NCBI GenBank assembly: GCA_035654775.1
Contig: DASRWB010000022.1
Coordinates: 1 to 64,000 of the forward strand
Source of the DNA: HKST-UBA85 sp035654775
GTDB taxonomy: Bacteria; Bacteroidota; Bacteroidia; Flavobacteriales; Flavobacteriaceae
DNA length: 64,000 nt
Reading direction: 5' to 3'
The position numbers and the translations under genes were made by a program. Shown here one piece after another: positions 16,891-26,641 of this stretch; positions within the stretch are counted from its first letter, which is position 1, and each line of letters opens with the position of its first letter. Under the pieces are notes generated by a model. That model saw only the letters and a list, made by a program, of their open reading frames with translations. It was not told the origin of the DNA and searched no databases.

Positions 16891-18386
16891 AGTGTATTAT
16901 TTTTAGGGAAAGTTACTTTAAACGTAGTGCCTTTTCCTGTTTGAGATGTTAAGGTTATACTTCCGTTATAGGTTTCTACAATATTTTTCACCATGCCCAA
17001 ACCGAGTCCCATTCCGCTGGATTTAGTGGTAAATTTTGGCTCAAATATTTTTGTTTTGTTTTCTTCTGAAATGCCCAGCCCGTTATCCGAAACTGTTATT
17101 ACAACCTGATTTTCTTGCGTAGTTACCTTTACCTCTATTTTTGGCGCTCGGTCATCGGGTATAGCCTGAATGGCATTTTTGACAAGGTTTGTAACCACTC
17201 TAATTAATTGTGTTCGGTCTAATTTAGCAATAATTTCATGTTCTTCAGCGTAAAAAGAGATATAGTCTTCAGTGAAAATGTCGAGTGCCATTTTTACTAC
17301 TTTTACTACATTAAGTGATTCGCTTTGTTGCGCGGGCATTTTGGCAAAGTTTGAAAATGCAGAGGCTATGGCACTCATGGTATCAATTTGCTGAATGAGG
17401 GTTTTACTGTATTCGTTTACTTTTTGGGTTATGTTTGGGTCTTGAGGATCAAATTTACGCTGGAAATTTTGTACGCTCAGGCGCATGGGTGTTAACGGGT
17501 TTTTTATTTCGTGTGCCACCTGTTTTGCCATTTCCCGCCAGGCGTGTTCGCGTTCGCTTTTTGCTAGTTTTACTGCACTTTCTTCCAACTGGTCAATCAT
17601 GCTGTTATAGGCATTTACCAATGATTTTATTTCTTCGCTTGCGCTTTCTATGTTGAGTTTTTCGTTTCGTTTTTCCAGTCTGATAGCATTCATTTTTTCG
17701 CTTATGGTTTTAAGCGATTTGGTAATGTAGGAAGATAAAACGTAGGCTAGTACAACTGCTAAAAAAAGCATAAACACATAGGCGTAGCTCAGTCGTTCTA
17801 AAAATTCGTTGAGTTCATGAGTCAAGAAATCGTCATCTTCAATATAAGGTAAATTCAGAATGGCCAAAGGCTTAAATTTATGGTCTGTAATGTAGGAGTA
17901 TGAGGATTGGAATACTCTGTCGTTTTCGAAACGTTTTTCCAAATATCGTCTATCTACAGAGTTTGATAGCCGGTTTAGTACTTCGGCCTTCAAACAGGTT
18001 AAGGTTGTATCTTGTGTGATAGTGGCTTTTGAGGATTTCAATAAACTGCCTTCTAAATCGTAGAAATTTATTTGCAGGTTGTGAATGTCGGCTATTTTAT
18101 AAATTTCATCTTTAAAAATAAGGGCGAGATTTTCAGTAGTGACTTCGTATGATGTTTTTTTGATTATAAAATCAATATGGGATTTTATGTTTTTCTCTTT
18201 TCGTTCTAAACGTAACTGGTGGTATTCTTGAGTCTCTTCACGGTATTGGTATATGGTAACCAAGGCAATAAGTATCGAAGCCAAAAGCACCAATGCTATC
18301 ATGGCAATAAAAATACGGTTTCGTAAAGTTAATTTTTTTAAAAGCACGTTTTTGTATTTACTGCTTAAATATAACAATAATCGCAC
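16887..18386 (-). CDS. membrane sensor histidine kinase (NtrY-like)
   Basis: 499 residues. TM1 is about 24-46, followed by a periplasmic sensor region (about 50-198), TM2 (about 201-222), HAMP (about 220-272), and a HisKA phosphoacceptor site VAHEIKNPLTPMRLS with His292. The HATPase domain has N (NLVKNAIQAIP), G1 (DNGLGI) and G2 (GMGLGLGMVKNI) boxes. The HEIKNPLTP form is typical of NtrY-type kinases. No response regulator is adjacent, so it is an orphan kinase co-transcribed with an enoyl-CoA hydratase (4-nt overlap). The signal is unknown. Confidence 0.93.
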   Translation of the reverse strand: MRLLLYLSSKYKNVLLKKLTLRNRIFIAMIALVLLASILIALVTIYQYREETQEYHQLRLERKEKNIKSHIDFIIKKTSYEVTTENLALIFKDEIYKIADIHNLQINFYDLEGSLLKSSKATITQDTTLTCLKAEVLNRLSNSVDRRYLEKRFENDRVFQSSYSYITDHKFKPLAILNLPYIEDDDFLTHELNEFLERLSYAYVFMLFLAVVLAYVLSSYITKSLKTISEKMNAIRLEKRNEKLNIESASEEIKSLVNAYNSMIDQLEESAVKLAKSEREHAWREMAKQVAHEIKNPLTPMRLSVQNFQRKFDPQDPNITQKVNEYSKTLIQQIDTMSAIASAFSNFAKMPAQQSESLNVVKVVKMALDIFTEDYISFYAEEHEIIAKLDRTQLIRVVTNLVKNAIQAIPDDRAPKIEVKVTTQENQVVITVSDNGLGISEENKTKIFEPKFTTKSSGMGLGLGMVKNIVETYNGSITLTSQTGKGTTFKVTFPKNNTL

Positions 18387-18429
18387 CAGAAGGGTTATTT
18401 TATTTGGCTAATATTTACCCTATTGCGGG

Positions 18430-19338
18430 CTATACAGATTGAATATATTTTTTAGGGGTTGTTCCGTATTTTTTTCTGAAGGCAGCAATAAAGTGACTTG
18501 CGGTACTGTAGCCTATTTTTAGTCCTACTTCGTTTACGTTATAGTGGTTGGACTCCAAAAGCTTTCTTGCGACTTCCATTTTATAGTCAAATAAAAAACT
18601 GTACGCCGAGTCGCCATATACTTGTTTAAATCCTTCTTTTAGTTTTTTTAAACTGAGTCCTACTTCACTGGCCAGTTCGGGCAAGCTTGGAGGTTCAGCC
18701 ATTTTATCTATGAGAATATTTTTTGCCTTTCGGAGTTTTAATACGTCGGCTTCATTGGCTAAAAAAGGACACTGTTCTGCATTTGCGTTTTCGTTTCGAT
18801 TGAAAAAAAGACTGAGCAGTTCATAGGTTTTTCCTTTGAAATACAAATCGCGCATGGAGGTATTTAGGTTGTAGTTTGCCAGTTGATTCAATACGACTGC
18901 CATAGGCGGTGTTATGGTTTCGTTTTTGTAGTATTTTTTGTCTTTGTATTCTTCATTTAAAAAAGGGATGTAATTGGCTTCTTGGGAGAACAAACTGTGA
19001 AATTTTTTAATAGGCACCAAAAGCGATACTACCGTAGCATTAACCGTAAGGTTCAGGCTTATAGGAAGTTTTTGTTGCGGATTGTACAACAGCAATGATT
19101 TTCCGGCCTCCAGACTTAACTGATAATTGCCGTTATTGTACACAAAACTACTGTTTCCTTTGATACAAAAATGAAATTGTATAAAACTACTTTCTACATC
19201 ATAACTGTATGATAAGGGTTTTTGGTTGTCGTTAGAAAACAGCAGTACTTTGAAATCTTCAGAAATCTGTACCTCGTCAATATGCCCTTTAGCGATATTT
19301 AGGTGGGTTGCTGCATGATGATGTTGATTGCCTTGCAT
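18430..19338 (-). CDS. AraC family transcriptional regulator
   Basis: 302 residues. The N-terminal half is a cupin-like sensory domain of no obvious specificity. The C-terminal ~100 residues hold the two AraC helix-turn-helix units, ending VGLKIGYSTASHFIAAFRKKYGTTPKKY, the standard second HTH. A divergent CNNM-type gene starts 196 nt away and may share its control region. The ligand is unknown. Confidence 0.92.
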   Translation of the reverse strand: MQGNQHHHAATHLNIAKGHIDEVQISEDFKVLLFSNDNQKPLSYSYDVESSFIQFHFCIKGNSSFVYNNGNYQLSLEAGKSLLLYNPQQKLPISLNLTVNATVVSLLVPIKKFHSLFSQEANYIPFLNEEYKDKKYYKNETITPPMAVVLNQLANYNLNTSMRDLYFKGKTYELLSLFFNRNENANAEQCPFLANEADVLKLRKAKNILIDKMAEPPSLPELASEVGLSLKKLKEGFKQVYGDSAYSFLFDYKMEVARKLLESNHYNVNEVGLKIGYSTASHFIAAFRKKYGTTPKKYIQSV

Positions 19339-19534
19339 CTCTTAAATAGCTTGATTTTAAAAGTGGTAAAGGTAAAACATTATTGTGTGTTATTAAAATC
19401 CTTTTGTGAAAATAAGTTCCTTTAGCGATGTTTTTATGTGTTTATCACACAAAAAAAACACCCCATTTTAAATAGCAGTTACTTTATTTATACTGATTGA
19501 ATTTGTAACTTAGCCGCATTAACAGCCAAAATCC

Positions 19535-20656
19535 ATGGGGTTACTTTTTTTATACGCTTTCATTTCTGTTTTACTCTCTTTTTTATGCTCCATACTGGAG
19601 GCTGTTCTACTTAGTATATCGCCTACTTTTATCAGTTTAAAGAAAAAAGAAGGAAAGGCCTATGCCGCTACTCTGGAAGCACTTAAAAAAGATGTTGACA
19701 AGCCTTTGATAGCTGTTTTAACCTTAAATACCATAGCACATACAGTAGGTGCTATACTTGTGGGTGTTCAGGCCAAAGCGGCTTATGTTTCTCTTTTCGG
19801 TTCACAGCAACACACATTTTTAGGCGTGCGTTTTACAGAAGAATTGATGGTAGGTGTAGTGTCAACCATCATGACTATTTTAATATTGGTTGCTTCCGAA
19901 ATTATTCCTAAAACTATTGGAGCAACTTACTGGAAACAACTGGCACATTTTACCACCGTAGCCCTTAAACTATTGATTTGGCCGCTACAAGTAACCGGCA
20001 CAATCTGGATTTTACAACTGACTACGCGTCTTATTGGAAAAAAAGGACATCACGGGAGTGTATTAAGCAGAGAAGACTTTCATGCCATGACAGATTTAGC
20101 TGAAGAAAAAGGGGTTTTTCAAGAGTCTGAAAGTAAAGTGATAAAAAATATGCTCACTTTTAAAGACGTACTTGCCAAAGATATCATGACGCCCAGAACC
20201 GTAATGAAAATTGTAGATGAAACCGAAACAATAAAGGCGTTCTTTAAAAAAAATTCCAATATTCATTTTTCCAGAATTCCTGTATTTTCAGAAGATCCCG
20301 ATAACATAACCGGTCTTGTTTTAAAAGACGAAGTTTTTCGGGAAATGGCTTTAGGGAATACTGACAAAAAGCTTTCTGACATCAAGCGTGAAATTATTGT
20401 CATCAATAAAAATTTACCTATTCCCAGATTGTTTGAACAATTGGTAGAAAGTAAAAACCATATGGCTTTAATTGTTGACGAATACGGTACTGTTGGAGGT
20501 TTGGTAACCATGGAGGACGTAATAGAAACGCTATTAGGCATGGAAATAATGGACGAAAGCGACAACGTCGAAGATTTACAACTTATGGCAAGACGAAGCT
20601 GGGAAAACCGAGCAAAAAAGCTAGGCTTAATTACCGATGAGGGTGAAGAAAACTGA
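19535..20656 (+). CDS. CNNM/HlyC-CorC type membrane protein with CBS domains
   Basis: 373 residues. An N-terminal DUF21/CNNM membrane domain with 3-4 TM segments (about 2-24, 60-82, 95-120, 130-155) is followed by a CBS pair (about 205-335) with KDIMTPRTVM and the VDEYGTVGGLVTMEDVIE motif. The usual C-terminal CorC_HlyC domain is missing, so this is the short form. Family members are proposed Mg2+/Co2+ or Na+-coupled Mg2+ exporters, and the 'hemolysin' name is historical. The stop overlaps the next ATG in a TGATG. Confidence 0.9.
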   Translation: MGLLFLYAFISVLLSFLCSILEAVLLSISPTFISLKKKEGKAYAATLEALKKDVDKPLIAVLTLNTIAHTVGAILVGVQAKAAYVSLFGSQQHTFLGVRFTEELMVGVVSTIMTILILVASEIIPKTIGATYWKQLAHFTTVALKLLIWPLQVTGTIWILQLTTRLIGKKGHHGSVLSREDFHAMTDLAEEKGVFQESESKVIKNMLTFKDVLAKDIMTPRTVMKIVDETETIKAFFKKNSNIHFSRIPVFSEDPDNITGLVLKDEVFREMALGNTDKKLSDIKREIIVINKNLPIPRLFEQLVESKNHMALIVDEYGTVGGLVTMEDVIETLLGMEIMDESDNVEDLQLMARRSWENRAKKLGLITDEGEEN

Positions 20657-21135
20657 TGAAGAGCTGCACCATTCAAAGTCCCATTGGCAACATTACTATA
20701 ACCGGTAACTCCAGTGGTATTGCTTCTGTTTCAATTGCATCCGGTAACCCGGCTGTTTCTACCTCACCAGCGGTACCTAAATCACTAAGTCGCTGTGTAA
20801 CTCAATTGCACGAATATTTTGCCGGAGAGCGACAAATTTTTGACTTAAAACTAAATCCTGAAGGTACTGATTTCCAAAAACGCGTTTGGAATTTACTGCT
20901 CACCGTTCCCTACGGAAAGACCATTTCCTATTTGGAGCTTTCAAAATTACTGGGAGATGTCAAAGCCATAAGAGCCGTTGCCGGAGCAAACGGAAAAAAT
21001 CCAATATGTATTATTATTCCCTGCCATCGCATTATAGGAAGCGATGGTAGCTTAACCGGTTATGCCGGTGGAATTTCACGAAAAAAATGGCTTTTAAATC
21101 ACGAAAGTCCCCACAAACAGCACACGTTATTTTAA
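20656..21135 (+). CDS. methylated-DNA-[protein]-cysteine S-methyltransferase (Ogt/AGT)
   Basis: 159-residue suicide DNA repair protein that transfers alkyl groups from O6-alkylguanine to its own Cys. The active site IIIPCHRIIG holds Cys123. Upstream, FQKRVWNLLLTVPYGKTISY and RAVAGANGKNP are the DNA-binding helix-turn-helix and arginine-finger regions. The N-terminal ribonuclease-H-like domain is short. It overlaps the upstream CNNM-type gene by 1 nt (TGATG), so the two are co-translated. Confidence 0.95.
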   Translation: MKSCTIQSPIGNITITGNSSGIASVSIASGNPAVSTSPAVPKSLSRCVTQLHEYFAGERQIFDLKLNPEGTDFQKRVWNLLLTVPYGKTISYLELSKLLGDVKAIRAVAGANGKNPICIIIPCHRIIGSDGSLTGYAGGISRKKWLLNHESPHKQHTLF

Positions 21136-21169
21136 ATTTTGTTTATCTTTAGTAAAGCAAAATAAATAC

Positions 21170-22339
21170 ATGAACCTTCTGAAAAAAATCTTTTCGTGGA
21201 GCATTGTCTTAGTGGGTATCCTTTGGATTACATTATACCTTACCAATACTGACTATCTTCTTAAAGCCGTTAGAACCATTTACTTAAAAGGACATACTAC
21301 AGCCTATCTAGAAGACTACAAACACTTTGACAATCAACCCCTGAAACGCGGCACACCACAAGCTTGGTCTCAACACCGTGATTACAACAAAGTAGCGCCT
21401 ACAAAAAAATTACTACAAACGCACAAAACTTTGGGTAGTGTTGCCTATGTTATTATAAAAAATGACAGCATCTGGCATGAAGCCTATTACGACGGATTTG
21501 GTGAAACTTCAAAAACCAACTCCTTTTCCATGGCAAAAAGTTATGTAACTGCTATGCTTGGCAAAGCTATAATGGAGGGTTACATTCAGGGTCTGGAGCA
21601 ACCCGTATGTGACTTTATTCCGGAAATTTGTGACAAAAAGAATGCAAATGCGCAAAAAATGACTGTGGGCGATTTGGCTTCTATGGCTTCCGGAACAAAC
21701 TGGGATGAACGTTATTACTCTCCATTATCTATTACCACACGTGCCTATTTTGACGACAACCTAACCCGGGTAATTACCGGTTTAAAAGTAGTTGACGAAC
21801 CCGGTAAAGCCTTTAAATATGCCAGTGGTGATACCCAAATGCTTGCCATAGCTATTGAACGTGCTACCGGTAAAAAACTCTATACCTATTTAACCGAAAG
21901 CTTCTGGATACCCTTAGGTTGTGAAAATGAATCTTTGTGGCAATTAGACAGTAAAGAAAACGATCTGGTTAAAGCCTACTGCTGTATTGCCAGTAATGCT
22001 AAAGATTTTGCGCGTTTGGGTAAACTCTACAAAGACCACGGCAAATGGAATGGCGAACAGCTACTGGACTCTACTTTTATTGCAACATCGGTTACCCCGC
22101 GTTTTGCCTCCAGTCCACAATATGGTTACGGCTGGTGGTTGAAACGTATGGGAGATAAATCGTTTTTTATGATGCGTGGGCATTTGGGACAATACGTTAT
22201 TGTTGAACCTAACGATAATGTAATTATTGTGCGTCTGGGACATTCCAAAGGAGAAGGCGATGCCATAGCTACTTTTACTCCGGATATCACTACTTACATA
22301 GAAGAAGCCTATACCATGCTTGAAAGTCAAAAACATTAA
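21170..22339 (+). CDS. serine hydrolase of the class C beta-lactamase family
   Basis: 389 residues with an N-terminal membrane anchor or uncleaved signal (about 8-25). The catalytic SxxK is SMAK (Ser120, Lys123), and KYASGDTQ supplies the second (Y-x-S) motif. The fold is that of class C beta-lactamases, esterases and D-amino peptidases. Most Bacteroidota members are not antibiotic resistance enzymes, and the substrate cannot be assigned. The next gene follows after 3 nt. Confidence 0.88.
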   Translation: MNLLKKIFSWSIVLVGILWITLYLTNTDYLLKAVRTIYLKGHTTAYLEDYKHFDNQPLKRGTPQAWSQHRDYNKVAPTKKLLQTHKTLGSVAYVIIKNDSIWHEAYYDGFGETSKTNSFSMAKSYVTAMLGKAIMEGYIQGLEQPVCDFIPEICDKKNANAQKMTVGDLASMASGTNWDERYYSPLSITTRAYFDDNLTRVITGLKVVDEPGKAFKYASGDTQMLAIAIERATGKKLYTYLTESFWIPLGCENESLWQLDSKENDLVKAYCCIASNAKDFARLGKLYKDHGKWNGEQLLDSTFIATSVTPRFASSPQYGYGWWLKRMGDKSFFMMRGHLGQYVIVEPNDNVIIVRLGHSKGEGDAIATFTPDITTYIEEAYTMLESQKH

Positions 22340-22342
22340 GTC

Positions 22343-23056
22343 ATGATAGCAAAACTAAACCTAGAAAATATTCTCTTTTTAGATATTGAAACTGTTCCCG
22401 AAAGACAACATTTTAACGATTTAGACCGTGTAAAACAAGATTTATGGGATGCTAAATCGAAATACCAGCGCGATGACCAAACCACCGCAGAAGCATTTTA
22501 TTCTCATGCCGGAATATGGGCTGAATTTGGAAAAATTATTTGTATTTCCGTGGGCTATTTTACTTTTCAAGGTGGTAGCAGGATGTTTAGGGTAACTTCA
22601 TTTTACGGTGATGAAGTTCGTCTTTTGAAAGATTTTAAAAACCTGCTTCTTTCCCATTTTAGTGAAGCCAAGCACTTACTGTGTGCACACAACGGAAAAG
22701 AATTTGATTTTCCATATATCGCTCGTCGAATGATTATTCACAATATTGCCTTGCCTTATAAATTAAATCTGTTTGGAAAAAAACCCTGGGAAGTACCTCA
22801 TTTAGACACTTTGGAATTGTGGAAATTTGGTGATTTCAAAACCTATACTTCCTTAAAATTACTCACTCATGTACTGGGAATACCTTCGCCAAAAGATGAT
22901 ATTGATGGCAGCGAAGTGTATCGTGTTTACTATGAAGAAAACGATATTGACAGAATTATTACCTACTGCGAAAAAGATACTGTAGCTGTTGCTCAAATAT
23001 TGTTGCGCCTCCGTGGCGACGCACTTTTAGATGAAAGTGAAATAAAACATATCTAA
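22343..23056 (+). CDS. predicted 3'-5' exonuclease (PolB-like, DEDD fold)
   Basis: 237 residues. DEDD-type metal ligands are visible: FLDIETVPE (Asp14, Glu16), a middle Asp in CAHNGKEFDFPYIARR, and a final Asp in YCEKDTVAVAQILLR. The set matches the family of predicted 3'-5' exonucleases related to the proofreading domain of PolB. No polymerase domain is attached. It probably acts in DNA or RNA trimming. It begins 3 nt after the serine hydrolase gene. Confidence 0.88.
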   Translation: MIAKLNLENILFLDIETVPERQHFNDLDRVKQDLWDAKSKYQRDDQTTAEAFYSHAGIWAEFGKIICISVGYFTFQGGSRMFRVTSFYGDEVRLLKDFKNLLLSHFSEAKHLLCAHNGKEFDFPYIARRMIIHNIALPYKLNLFGKKPWEVPHLDTLELWKFGDFKTYTSLKLLTHVLGIPSPKDDIDGSEVYRVYYEENDIDRIITYCEKDTVAVAQILLRLRGDALLDESEIKHI

Positions 23057-23198
23057 TATTTTTTCAAAACTGTTACCCTATGACATGAACATCTTTTCGT
23101 ATTCCATGCATTCAAAATACCTATTCACTTTTTTTTATTCGATTATATGTTCTTCATGTAATAATTCCGTAGTATTTTTAAGGAATTAAACCTCGTTA

Positions 23199-24893
23199 AT
23201 GACAACAGAAAATCCTTTTTTTGAAATTAATAAACTATGCGTTTCATTCAAAACCGAAGGCAAAACCCCTATTCCTGTGCTACACGATGTATCATTTGAA
23301 TTAAAAAAAGGAGAAATTTTAGGAATTGTCGGCGAATCCGGTTCCGGAAAGTCCGTAACTTCCCTGACCATTTTAGGATTATTACCGGCAAACAAAGCCC
23401 TTGTATCCGGCACGATAAATTATCAAGGGAAAAACCTGCTGGAAATGCCTGTTGAAGCTTTAAATACAATACGCGGAAAAGAAATTTCCATGATTTTCCA
23501 AGAACCCATGAGTTCTTTAAACCCTTCCATGACTTGTGGAAGACAAGTGGCAGAAATATTACAGATTCATAAGATATGCCGAAAAGAAGATTTGAAGGCC
23601 AATGTACTTCGTCTATTTGAGGATGTAAAATTACCTCAACCCGAAAGGGTATTTAATGCCTATCCTCATGAAATTTCAGGCGGTCAGAAGCAGCGTGTGA
23701 TGATTGCCATGGCTATTGCCTGTAACCCGGCTATTTTAATTGCAGATGAACCTACAACCGCTCTTGATGTTACGGTTCAAAGAGACATTATTACACTACT
23801 AAAAGAGATTCAAACTGCTTACGGAATGAGTATTCTTTTTATTTCTCATGATCTATCCTTAGTATCAGAAATAGCCGATAGTCTGGTTGTTATGTATAAA
23901 GGAAAACTTGTGGAGAAAGGAAAAACAAAGCCTGTTTTTACTTCACCTAAACATCCTTATACCGAAGCTTTACTGAAGTCTAAACCTCCATTAGACATAA
24001 AGTACAAACGGTTACCAACTATTCAGGATGTTATCAATGGTACTCATAATGCAACAACATTTTCAGAAGCAGAAAGAAAACAACAACTCGACAAATTATA
24101 TCTTAAACCTCCGTTACTGGAGGTACAAAATCTTGAAAAGACCTATTTTTCAAAAACCGGTTTATTTTCAAAAAAAGCAGGGTTTAAAGCTGTTGACAAT
24201 GTAAGCTTTAAACTGTATGAAGGGGAAACCTTAGGTCTAGTTGGTGAGTCCGGTTGTGGAAAATCTACCTTAGGAAATGCCATAACGCTTTTAGAAAAAC
24301 CAACAGCAGGCGTTATCTATTACAAAGGAAAAACAATAACCAAATTACGCCCCAAAGAAGAGCGGCAATTGCGAAAAGAAATCCAAATTATTTTTCAGGA
24401 CCCATACTCATCGCTTAACCCAAGAATTACTATTGGTCAGGCTATTATGGAACCTATGGTAGTTTCCAAGCTTTATGAAAGTGTTGCCCTATGCAAACAA
24501 AAAACCATTGAATTACTAGAAAAAGTTGGACTGGAAGAAGCTCATTTTACTAGATATCCACATGAATTTTCAGGCGGTCAACGTCAGCGAATTGGCATTG
24601 CAAGAGCTATTGCGCTACAGCCAAAAATTATTATTTGTGACGAGTCGGTCTCGGCTTTAGATATTTCTGTACAGGCACAGGTACTAAATTTATTAAACGA
24701 TTTGAAGGAAGACTTTGGATTTTCGTATATTTTTATTTCCCATGATTTAGCTGTTGTAAAATACATGAGTGATAGCTTGTTAGTAATGAATCAGGGTAAA
24801 ATAGAAGAATCCGGAAATGCAGATGCCATATACTTACATCCAGAAAAGGAATACACCAAAAAGCTAATTAATGCTATACCCAAAGGGCTATAG
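23199..24893 (+). CDS. dual ATP-binding protein of a peptide-type ABC transporter
   Basis: 564 residues with two full nucleotide-binding domains, as in YejF or a DppD-DppF fusion. NBD1 has Walker A GESGSGKS and signature ISGGQKQR. NBD2 has GESGCGKS and FSGGQRQR. Each NBD is followed by the oligopeptide-transporter extension (HPYTEALLKSKP and KEYTKKLINAIP). No permease or binding protein is nearby, so the partners are elsewhere. It is probably for peptide or nickel/dipeptide import. It sits alone between unrelated genes. Confidence 0.93.
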   Translation: MTTENPFFEINKLCVSFKTEGKTPIPVLHDVSFELKKGEILGIVGESGSGKSVTSLTILGLLPANKALVSGTINYQGKNLLEMPVEALNTIRGKEISMIFQEPMSSLNPSMTCGRQVAEILQIHKICRKEDLKANVLRLFEDVKLPQPERVFNAYPHEISGGQKQRVMIAMAIACNPAILIADEPTTALDVTVQRDIITLLKEIQTAYGMSILFISHDLSLVSEIADSLVVMYKGKLVEKGKTKPVFTSPKHPYTEALLKSKPPLDIKYKRLPTIQDVINGTHNATTFSEAERKQQLDKLYLKPPLLEVQNLEKTYFSKTGLFSKKAGFKAVDNVSFKLYEGETLGLVGESGCGKSTLGNAITLLEKPTAGVIYYKGKTITKLRPKEERQLRKEIQIIFQDPYSSLNPRITIGQAIMEPMVVSKLYESVALCKQKTIELLEKVGLEEAHFTRYPHEFSGGQRQRIGIARAIALQPKIIICDESVSALDISVQAQVLNLLNDLKEDFGFSYIFISHDLAVVKYMSDSLLVMNQGKIEESGNADAIYLHPEKEYTKKLINAIPKGL

Positions 24894-25110
24894 CATTAAT
24901 AACTTCTTAGTCAGATAAAGCAACCCTTTAAAAAACCTTAAATGTTCTTTAATGGTTTCTTGAAATTTGCTTGTTGTAGGTTGTTCAGGTAGATTTGGAG
25001 CAAAATTCATATCTCTATAATTTTTGGGAGATTTGGGGCATCTCTGGTTAATTATTTAAGACGATGTAAAGATGTACAAATATTTTGATTTATCAGCTAA
25101 AATACATAAA

Positions 25111-25151
25111 AAATCGATTAAATGCATAAAATTTTAACATTTAATCGATTT
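25111..25151. terminator. 14-bp inverted repeat between convergent genes
   Basis: AAATCGATTAAATG / CATTTAATCGATTT form perfect 14-bp arms around a 13-nt AT-rich loop. It lies 22 nt from the scoB stop and downstream of the ABC gene. It is AT-rich for a terminator, but the position between converging genes supports that role. The remaining 24894-25110 bases show no gene. Confidence 0.5.
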
Positions 25152-25172
25152 AAAGGCGTTTTTTCTTACTTT

Positions 25173-25826
25173 TTAGCTTATCATCTCGGGAATATCACCC
25201 TCAACCATTAGATCACCTTCGGTAGCTTTTACAATCTCATCTACTGAAACTCCGGGAGCTCTTTCCAACAGTTTAAATCCTTTGGGCGTTATTTCTAAAA
25301 CGGCTAAGTTGGTCACAATTTTTTTAACGCAAGCAACGCCGGTGAGTGGTAATGTACATTTTTTTAAAAGCTTAGATTCGCCTGCTTTGTTCGTATGCAT
25401 CATGGCCACAATAATATTGTCTGCACTGGCCACCAAATCCATAGCACCACCCATACCTTTCACCATCTTTCCGGGAATTTTCCAGTTTGCTATATCTCCG
25501 TTTTGAGCCACTTCCATAGCCCCCAGAATAGTAAGGTGCACATGCTTGCCACGAATCATGGAAAAACTCATGGCTGAATCAAAAAAGCTGGCTCCGGGTA
25601 GCGTAGTTATGGTTTGCTTCCCTGCATTGATTATATCCGCATCTTCTTCTCCTTCAAAAGGAAAAGGTCCCATGCCCAATACGCCATTTTCGCTTTGAAA
25701 TTCTACCTGAATATCGTCTCGTACATAATTGGCCACCAAGGTGGGTATTCCTATTCCCAGGTTAACATAATATCCGTCTTTTACTTCTTTAGCTATTCGT
25801 TTGGCAATTCCGTTTTTATCTAACAT
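25173..25826 (-). CDS. scoB: 3-oxoacid CoA-transferase subunit B
   Basis: 217-residue beta subunit of succinyl-CoA:3-ketoacid (acetoacetate) CoA-transferase. The catalytic Glu is in QSENGVLGMGP (Glu46), and GLGIPTLVANY-like VNLGIGIPTLVANYV opens the domain. It moves CoA from succinyl-CoA to acetoacetate in ketone-body or branched-chain catabolism. It pairs with scoA 15 nt upstream. Confidence 0.96.
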   Translation of the reverse strand: MLDKNGIAKRIAKEVKDGYYVNLGIGIPTLVANYVRDDIQVEFQSENGVLGMGPFPFEGEEDADIINAGKQTITTLPGASFFDSAMSFSMIRGKHVHLTILGAMEVAQNGDIANWKIPGKMVKGMGGAMDLVASADNIIVAMMHTNKAGESKLLKKCTLPLTGVACVKKIVTNLAVLEITPKGFKLLERAPGVSVDEIVKATEGDLMVEGDIPEMIS

Positions 25827-25841
25827 GCTATGGTTCTTAAA

Positions 25842-26549
25842 TTATATGCGTTGTCTAACCGTTCTTTGTTCTATCCGTTTTTCATAAGAAACTCCTTGAA
25901 AAATGCGCTGTACAAAAATTCCCGGAATGTGTATTTGATTTGGATCTAAAGTTCCTACTGGCACAAGCTCTTCAACTTCTGCTACGGTAATTTTGGCCGC
26001 TCCACACATTGGTGGGTTAAAGTTTCGCGCCGTTCCTTTAAAAATTAAATTTCCGGCTTCATCTCCTTTCCATGCTTTTACAAATGCAAAATCGGCTTTA
26101 AAAGCGTGTTCCAGCACATACATTTTTCCGTCAAATTCTCGGGTTTCTTTTCCAAAAGCGACTTCGGTTCCATAACCGGCCGGCGTATAAATGGCCGGGA
26201 ATCCTGCCTGAGCAGCTCTGCATCTTTCTGCCAGAGTTCCTTGCGGAATAAGCTCAACTTCCAGTTCACCGGTAAGCATTTGCCGTTCAAACTCTTCATT
26301 TTCGCCTACATATGAAGAAATCATTTTTTTTATTTGCTTTTTTTGAAGCAAGAGTCCCAATCCAAAATCGTCCACACCTGCATTATTCGAGATGCAGGTT
26401 AGCCCTTTTACACCAAGAGAAACTAACGCTTTTATGGCATTTTCAGGTATTCCACAGAGTCCAAAACCACCCAGCATAAGGGTCATGTTGTTAGTAACTC
26501 CTTGAAGTGCTTCGGCAACATTTTCAACTTTTTTACTGATCATTATCAC
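25842..26549 (-). CDS. scoA: 3-oxoacid CoA-transferase subunit A
   Basis: 235-residue alpha subunit, with MLGGFGLCGIPENAI (CoA-binding/oxyanion region), NNAGVDDFGLG and the GTLAERCRAAQAG stretch typical of the family. An alternative ATG two codons downstream (26543) would also suit. It is first in a two-gene operon with scoB. A TAATTTTG promoter box lies at 26573-26580 on this strand. Confidence 0.96.
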   Translation of the reverse strand: MIMISKKVENVAEALQGVTNNMTLMLGGFGLCGIPENAIKALVSLGVKGLTCISNNAGVDDFGLGLLLQKKQIKKMISSYVGENEEFERQMLTGELEVELIPQGTLAERCRAAQAGFPAIYTPAGYGTEVAFGKETREFDGKMYVLEHAFKADFAFVKAWKGDEAGNLIFKGTARNFNPPMCGAAKITVAEVEELVPVGTLDPNQIHIPGIFVQRIFQGVSYEKRIEQRTVRQRI

Positions 26550-26572
26550 ATTGTTTTTGTAGCTGAAAAATA

Positions 26573-26580
26573 CAAAATTA
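26573..26580 (-). promoter_or_regulatory. TAnnTTTG -7 box upstream of scoAB
   Basis: TAATTTTG on the minus strand, 24 nt before the scoA start codon. Confidence 0.4.
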
Positions 26581-26641
26581 TTAGGAGTTTACCGCCTTAC
26601 TTAGCTTGCATTTTAGCCTATTATCTGATTTAACCTAAGCG

